Below are positions 35,188 to 39,717 of a stretch of 39,717 nt of DNA, in pieces. The stretch lies in contig JAABSV010000038.1 of assembly GCA_011390165.1 (NCBI GenBank), forward strand, positions 1 to 39,717. The letters run 5' to 3'. Position numbers and translations under genes: made by a program. Under the pieces are notes generated by a model, which searched no databases, was not told where the DNA came from, and saw only the letters and a program-made list of their open reading frames with translations. The stretch is from Desulfobulbaceae bacterium. Lineage in GTDB: Bacteria; Desulfobacterota; Desulfobulbia; Desulfobulbales; Desulfocapsaceae. How positions within the stretch are numbered: the first letter of the stretch is position 1; each line of letters begins with the position of its first letter.

Positions 35188-36345
35188 TCAGTTGAGATTG
35201 TCCGTCGTTGCCGGTACGGGATTGGGCAGTCGTTTGGAGATGATGATTTCCACCCTTCGGTTGCGGGCCCGGTTATCAGCTGTGGTGTTGGGGAAAAGTG
35301 GACGGTAGGAGGAGTAGCCGCTGACCACGAATTGCATCGGGTCCATACCGGTCTCATCAATCAGAAAACGGGTGACGGTACTCGCCCTGGTCACCGACAG
35401 TTCCCAGTTGCTGTCAAAGCGGTTGGAGCGCATCGGGACATTGTCAGTGTGGCCGACAACGTTAATCATGTACGGTGTCTGGCGGATCACTGCCGCAACC
35501 TGCCGCAGTGATTGTCGGGCGTCCTGGGAAAGGTGGTTTTCGCCAAGGGCGAAGAGGAGATCACTGGTCAGGATGATCCGCATGGTTTTGTCGGGGACGA
35601 TGTCGATGGCGGCAAACTTCTCCAGATTGCCGCTCTCCAGGGCATCGCGGCCAAGAGCGAACATTTCGACAAAATCTTCACCAGCGACCGGGGTCGGCGG
35701 TGTCGACAGGAGGGGGCGTGGTTCAAGGATATCACCTTCGGGGGGTGGCAGCAGGTCGGCCTGCAGTTGAGGAGGCCGCTCATCGGACTCCTTGACGACG
35801 ATGGCTACCTGGACACTTTCCCGTGGAGTGCCGGCACTCCCCTCTTTTTCCTCCCCTCCGGAGGGGGTGTTGTCGGGGACGGCTGTCGAAGTCTCTGCAT
35901 CCTGGTCTTTGGCCGAAGGAATGGGGAGAGGCGCCACCTTTGGTATCTTGCCACCGGAGATCAGTGGCAGGCCCGGGGAGATCGGGGCAAAGGGAAAGGC
36001 GGCGCCACTGCTGTCCAGAGTCTGCAGGGCCTCACTGGTATCACCGCCAATGATCTCCGGTGTCGGTTCGCCGAGAAATTCCTGCTGCGCTGTCTGGTAG
36101 ACGAACATCGATAGAAAGAGGATAAACATGGTCATCATCAGGTCTGACCAGGCAATGGACCAGTGCGATGGCCGGGGCATCGGTGAGGCAAAGGTAGGTT
36201 CTTCGGCTGGGGTTGCTGTACTACCGGGAAAGCGCCGCTCGAGTTTCAGGGCCTGGTCAGGATAGCGGTTCCCCGGTATTCTTGCGGTAAACCGGGACAA
36301 CTCTTCCGGCCAGGATGGGGGGGGAGAGGAGGGTTGTTCCGTCAT
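35188..36345 (-). CDS. motB: MotB-family stator protein, OmpA-like
   Basis: 385 residues from the ATG at 36345. A single membrane segment at about 61-83 contains the proton-carrying Asp (D68 in WSIAWSDLMMTMFILF). A long Pro/Ser-rich periplasmic linker (about 90-260) is followed by an OmpA domain with VVGHTDNVPMRSNRFDSNWE and NRARNRRVEI, which binds peptidoglycan. The linker and N-terminal tail (about 60 residues before the membrane segment) are longer than in E. coli MotB. No clear ribosome-binding site is seen before 36345; an in-frame start at 36459, overlapping glpX, is possible. Confidence 0.86.
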   Translation of the reverse strand: MTEQPSSPPPSWPEELSRFTARIPGNRYPDQALKLERRFPGSTATPAEEPTFASPMPRPSHWSIAWSDLMMTMFILFLSMFVYQTAQQEFLGEPTPEIIGGDTSEALQTLDSSGAAFPFAPISPGLPLISGGKIPKVAPLPIPSAKDQDAETSTAVPDNTPSGGEEKEGSAGTPRESVQVAIVVKESDERPPQLQADLLPPPEGDILEPRPLLSTPPTPVAGEDFVEMFALGRDALESGNLEKFAAIDIVPDKTMRIILTSDLLFALGENHLSQDARQSLRQVAAVIRQTPYMINVVGHTDNVPMRSNRFDSNWELSVTRASTVTRFLIDETGMDPMQFVVSGYSSYRPLFPNTTADNRARNRRVEIIISKRLPNPVPATTDNLN

Positions 36346-36394
36346 GGCTGCGGCCGGTACCTGGTGCACAGTTGGGAAGAGTGGCTGGCAGGCA

Positions 36395-37342
36395 TCAGAA
36401 AACCGGCTTGAAGTCGAAGAAGTGCCTGGTTTCCAGTTTCCGCCGGGTACGTGTCTCACCCCTGGCTACAAAGGAGGTGGTGATGGCGCCGTTAGCGGTG
36501 AAACGAACACCTTCCAGAAATTCCCCGTCGGTAATGCCAGTGGCGGCGATGGCGACCTCCTTGCTCCTGATCAGGTCCTGGGCGCGGAATATTTTCTCGA
36601 AATCATTGATCCCGTGGCGGCTGGCCTCCCGCTTGTCACGATCATTTTCGTAAAAGATCTTCCCTTCAATATACCCACCCAGGCAGCTGATGGCGGCGGC
36701 GACCATCACCGCTTCGGGGGCGTAGCCATAGCCAATATAGATATCCGCTTTCTCTCCGGTGATGGCGGCCAGACAGCCGGAGACTTCACCCTCGTCGATC
36801 AGCTTGATCCTGGCCCCGCAGCTGCGAACTTCGTGGATCAGCTGTTTATGGCGGGTCTGGTTGAGGATGCAGACCGTCACATTCTCGGTGTATTTTCCCA
36901 GTGCCCTGGCCACCCGTTTGACGTTGATGATCGGCGGCTGATTGATGTCTATCACCTCACCCACCTCCGGCCCGACAACCATCTTGTACATATTGAGATT
37001 CGGAACCGACTGGATGGAACCGGGCCCGGCAATGACGGCAAAGGAGGTTGAATTGTTTTTGCCGTCGGCGGCAGAGCGGTAGGCTTCCAGGGCGATGGCC
37101 ATGATGTCGGACTTCTCCGTTCCTCTGCCGATCACGGCCGGTAACTGAAAGGCCTCAGGGCGGAGAAGGAAGCGGTCGTTGATCAGTGTTCCGGCGATAT
37201 TCAAGCGGTTCAAGGTCTTGGTAATCGCCTTCCTCGTCTGGTTCAATATGTCGATATGGTCACCGAGCCCCTGCAGACGGGCGGCAGTCAAGGCGGCTAT
37301 CTCGGTGGCACGGACGATTTCCATCCCATAGTTGATATCCAT
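36395..37342 (-). CDS. GlpX-like class II fructose-1,6-bisphosphatase homologue, metal site degenerate
   Basis: 315 residues that align along the whole length with GlpX (VRATEIAALTAARLQGLGD, then ALGKYTENVTVCIL, GYAPEAVMVAAAISCLGG, FSATGIT-like AIAATGITDGEFLEGV). However, the GEGE-x-DEAPML loop is replaced by NDRFLLRPEAF, so Glu57 is lost. The DPIEGT motif reads IALEAY, losing Asp85 and Thr90; Glu88 and the Glu of APEAV remain. It probably lacks normal phosphatase activity. It lies 9 bases downstream of a class III FBPase with intact motifs and so may be a regulatory or structural partner. The alternative is a changed substrate. Confidence 0.78.
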   Translation of the reverse strand: MDINYGMEIVRATEIAALTAARLQGLGDHIDILNQTRKAITKTLNRLNIAGTLINDRFLLRPEAFQLPAVIGRGTEKSDIMAIALEAYRSAADGKNNSTSFAVIAGPGSIQSVPNLNMYKMVVGPEVGEVIDINQPPIINVKRVARALGKYTENVTVCILNQTRHKQLIHEVRSCGARIKLIDEGEVSGCLAAITGEKADIYIGYGYAPEAVMVAAAISCLGGYIEGKIFYENDRDKREASRHGINDFEKIFRAQDLIRSKEVAIAATGITDGEFLEGVRFTANGAITTSFVARGETRTRRKLETRHFFDFKPVF

Positions 37343-37351
37343 GGCGCTTCT

Positions 37352-39211
37352 CTAGTCGAGGGTTGTGACCGGTGGCAGGGCCAGACCATTCTGTTCAGCA
37401 CATTCCATCAGGTGGTGGATGATCCGGTCCCGCTCCTTTCTCAGGGTTTGGCCGGCTATTGTATCCTTGATCTTCATCGGCTGCGGGAACTCATCAATCA
37501 ACTCGATGTCGAGGGGGGCGGACTCAAGCTTCCTCGCCGCCTCCTTGATCTCGTCGGGGGTGGGGAGAATGATCCCATAGAGCTGGTGTGGGGTGTGGAC
37601 CAGGGAATGGCCGCGGTTGTAGTAGGCTGCGGCAAAACCACCGTCAACGTTGATCGCCACCCCGTCGTCACTGGCCATTTGCACACCTTTACGGTAGTTT
37701 ACCGGCGTATGGCCGAAGATGACCCGTTTGACGCCAAATTCGTCCTGCATTTTTTTCTTAAATGTTGCGCTCTGCATGTTTTCCCGCCAGTAGAGGCTCC
37801 GTTCGGCGTGGGTCTCCTTATCCTTGAGGAAATACCGTTCAAAGGTTTTCATTGCGTGTTTCCCGAAAAAGGGCGACTTCGGCCCACACCAGAGATAGAA
37901 GAAGAGGGCCTGATCATCGGCCTGCTGTGGCTTTCCCTGGAGATACCTGCTTCCCACCCGGTCGATTGTTTCCTGGATGAAGGCCAGCAGGTGCTTCCCC
38001 TTTCGGCCGAGAAACTCCTCAAACTCGCCGTCGGCAGTAGATGGGACAAGAGCGTGAATATTCAAAAAATTGTTTTGGATATGGTAGGTTTTGCCCTTCT
38101 CGAAGAGAAAGCGGAGCAGTCGGCGCAGTCGGCTGTTGGTGGTAAATTGTCGACAGAGATCGGCGATGATCTCCTCCTCTTCCGGTGAGAGACTGGTGGG
38201 GTTGTGGTGGTCTATGGTCGGGAAGTGCTGGTCGTTGAGGGGGGCGGTTTCGCCACTGGCGAGCATTCGGGCAAGTTTGTCCAGCCAGAGACGTGACTCC
38301 ATCTCGTATTGCGGAAAACTTCGGATGGTTTGTTCCTCGCACTTGAATTGGATCACCGCCAAAGCCTTTTCCATCGAGCGGCCCTTGCTGGTCTGTGCCT
38401 TGAAGTTGCCGGTAACCTGTTCGACCGGGTAGGTACGTTCGGCAAATTCGGCCAGGCGATCGCTATCGAAGCGAAGACGGTCAAGAAATTTGAAATGGTC
38501 GTAGCGGCAGGTGATACGCAGGGCCTCCGCTACCAGAGAACGGTTACCCGAGGCCGCCCCCATCCAGAGGATGTCATGATTTCCGTAGACATAGTCGACC
38601 ATCTCCCGGTAGAAGTGGGAGGAGAGAATCCGGAGGATCTTGTCCGGTTGCGGGCCACGGTCGAAGACATCCCCCAGGACCTGAATACGGTCGAGCAGGA
38701 CCTGGCGGATGGCATGGGAAAGGTGGGCAATAAGCCGGTCGGATATCACCTTCTCTTCGAAGATTGGATCGGGCACCGGTAGGCCGGAGAGGAGCCGGTT
38801 GATAACGTCGCGGAATTCGGGCCTGAAAATTTCACTGCCGTGGGAGCGGATATTGGTCAGTTTGTACTTGAGCACCGCCACCAGGCAGAGGATGACATCC
38901 TGCATGTCCATCTGGATAATATCGTCAGGCAGGAAGTGGCCTTTGCGGATTATTTTGGTCAGATACTGAATCTTTTCTGAACTGAAGGTGCTTGGCAAGG
39001 CCTCCCGGCAGGTTTGGTAAAGCATACCGAAGCGGCCGCGGAGGATGGATTTGAATCGGTCTCCCTCGCCGTGCAGGTCGCTGATCCATAGGGTTGTGGG
39101 GATGTTTGACTGCAGTTCCATTTCAATTTCCAGCAACTTGCTGGCGAGAGTATCAATCTCGCTTACCCGTATCTTTGCCACCTGTGGTTGCGGATCATTG
39201 TTCGTAGCCAT
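37352..39211 (-). CDS. fbp: class III fructose-1,6-bisphosphatase (Firmicutes-type Fbp)
   Basis: 619 residues, near the 640-670 usual for this family. The calcineurin-like metallophosphatase motifs are in order: [10 protein letters not shown] (D45, H47, D51), [12 protein letters not shown] (about 198-209), [11 protein letters not shown], and GHTPVNYR with a later [11 protein letters not shown]. It hydrolyses fructose-1,6-bisphosphate to fructose-6-phosphate in gluconeogenesis. It is first on a minus-strand run fbp-glpX-like-motB-motA. The ATG at 39211 is preceded by AGGTGAGG. Class III Fbp is best known in Firmicutes and sporadic in other anaerobes, so lateral origin is possible but not shown. 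Confidence 0.92.
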   Translation of the reverse strand: MATNNDPQPQVAKIRVSEIDTLASKLLEIEMELQSNIPTTLWISDLHGEGDRFKSILRGRFGMLYQTCREALPSTFSSEKIQYLTKIIRKGHFLPDDIIQMDMQDVILCLVAVLKYKLTNIRSHGSEIFRPEFRDVINRLLSGLPVPDPIFEEKVISDRLIAHLSHAIRQVLLDRIQVLGDVFDRGPQPDKILRILSSHFYREMVDYVYGNHDILWMGAASGNRSLVAEALRITCRYDHFKFLDRLRFDSDRLAEFAERTYPVEQVTGNFKAQTSKGRSMEKALAVIQFKCEEQTIRSFPQYEMESRLWLDKLARMLASGETAPLNDQHFPTIDHHNPTSLSPEEEEIIADLCRQFTTNSRLRRLLRFLFEKGKTYHIQNNFLNIHALVPSTADGEFEEFLGRKGKHLLAFIQETIDRVGSRYLQGKPQQADDQALFFYLWCGPKSPFFGKHAMKTFERYFLKDKETHAERSLYWRENMQSATFKKKMQDEFGVKRVIFGHTPVNYRKGVQMASDDGVAINVDGGFAAAYYNRGHSLVHTPHQLYGIILPTPDEIKEAARKLESAPLDIELIDEFPQPMKIKDTIAGQTLRKERDRIIHHLMECAEQNGLALPPVTTLD

Positions 39212-39717
39212 GGCCTCACCTGGGAAAAGCTTCTCGAGGTGTCAGGAATGCGGGCAACACCTCTGTCTGGCACGGAAAAATTCATTGTACCCTGCCAATA
39301 TAGCAAACTCTGCGGCATTACACCAGTTCGAAGACCGTAAAGGGGGAGGCAGACGCCAGAAGCCAGAGGACAGATGATAGATGATAGAAAACAGAAACCA
39401 GACACGAGCAGATTTTGTTCTGATTCCGGAAGTCGTAAGCGCGTAGATTAGTCCGTAATCTAAGCAGCAAACAGCGTACGGCTGCCGGGATGTGGTTACA
39501 AAGCTGGCGGTTGGTAACCGGACAGGTAGAGCGGGGCAGGTGGGTAGAACCGGCCCCGCGCCCACCTGGATTCCGGTCAGATGATGTAGGGGCGACCGGC
39601 GCTCGCCCCAGGTGGGCAACGCAGGTGACGACACCGGTTTTGCCGGGACAACCGCAATCTGGGCGATACCGATCCATGGGCGACCGGCCGGTCGCCCCTA
39701 CGGTTACCCTGTAGGTC
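39212..39717. other. non-coding right end of the window
   Basis: About 500 bases with no credible gene. Around 39345-39405 is a purine-rich, low-complexity stretch (cagaagccagaggacagatg-like). From 39560 onward inverted repeats dominate (listed below). This looks like an intergenic repeat-rich space upstream of fbp. Confidence 0.55.
39586..39701. repeat. REP/BIME-like element with 14-bp terminal inverted repeats
   Basis: GTAGGGGCGACCGG (39586-39599) is exactly complementary to 39688-39701, enclosing a 116-bp unit. Inside, GGGGCGA/TCGCCCC (39589-39595 and 39603-39609) forms a hairpin, and 39678-39697 is a 20-base perfect palindrome (GGGCGACCGG and its complement). A GCCCACCTGG/CCAGGTGGGC pair (39560-39569, 39608-39617) overlaps the left end. 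This is the structure of paired REP palindromes, or of a short MITE. Confidence 0.65.

Noticed and set aside
39258-39290. Sigma-54 promoter (TGGCACG at 39268-39274)
   Set aside because: The -24-like half is present but no TGC-type -12 element follows at the right spacing, and no gene follows on that strand.

Overview
The window reads as a chromosomal segment of a GC-rich (roughly 60% by eye) strictly anaerobic bacterium. I would place it in the Desulfobacterota, probably near Desulfobulbia. The placement is inferred from gene content: a Wood-Ljungdahl methyl-branch/Hdr cluster, a CooC nickel chaperone, an apparent Sec-containing Hdr-type Fe-S protein and an xseB-ispA-dxs block. No rRNA, tRNA, CRISPR array, IS element or prophage was recognised.

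Region A (229-14811, all minus strand) is a 13-gene, apparently co-transcribed cluster around methylene-tetrahydrofolate reduction. In transcription order it holds: a fused HdrC/HdrB-like protein with an in-frame UGA, read here as selenocysteine; a diverged MetF paralogue; a two-module HdrA; MvhD; MetV; a canonical MetF; a CheY-like response regulator; two ACT-domain proteins; a soluble PAS histidine kinase; then, after a terminator-like hairpin, a membrane cytochrome b/c protein with two HdrC-type ferredoxin modules; an HdrB; and CooC. The soluble Hdr/MvhD/MetFV set resembles the electron-bifurcating or electron-confurcating methylene-THF reductase complexes of acetogens and sulfate reducers. 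The membrane Hdr pair could connect a cytoplasmic thiol/Fe-S reaction to the quinone pool or to periplasmic cytochrome c. The two-component/ACT block suggests signal control of the cluster.

Region B (14812-15717) is a roughly 900-base gene-poor gap with a 3 x 16 bp tandem repeat. It separates the minus-strand cluster from a plus-strand group (15718-22683). That group holds a MoxR/CoxD-like AAA+ ATPase, a CoxE-like VWA protein, a compact MetE-like (core methionine synthase type) protein, tatC with an apparent frameshift at a T9 tract, a class II fructose-bisphosphate aldolase family protein and a nucleotide-sugar epimerase ending in a good rho-independent terminator. A GIY-YIG protein lies on the other strand inside the group.

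Region C (22769-29943) is housekeeping: xseB-ispA-dxs (minus), then xerC-hslV-hslU (plus) and a small zinc-ribbon protein. Region D (29983-39211) has dnaE (minus), a DUF4388 protein (plus), and a minus-strand run of class III fructose-1,6-bisphosphatase, a GlpX homologue that has lost key metal-site residues, and a MotB/MotA stator pair. The right end (39212-39717) is non-coding and carries a REP/BIME-like element with 14-bp terminal inverted repeats.

The most noteworthy items are the selenocysteine candidate in the Hdr protein with a matching SECIS-like hairpin, the MetF paralogue lacking folate-site residues, the membrane Hdr fusion with duplicated HdrC modules plus a c-heme, the embedded kinase/CheY/ACT module, and the degenerate GlpX paired with a class III FBPase.
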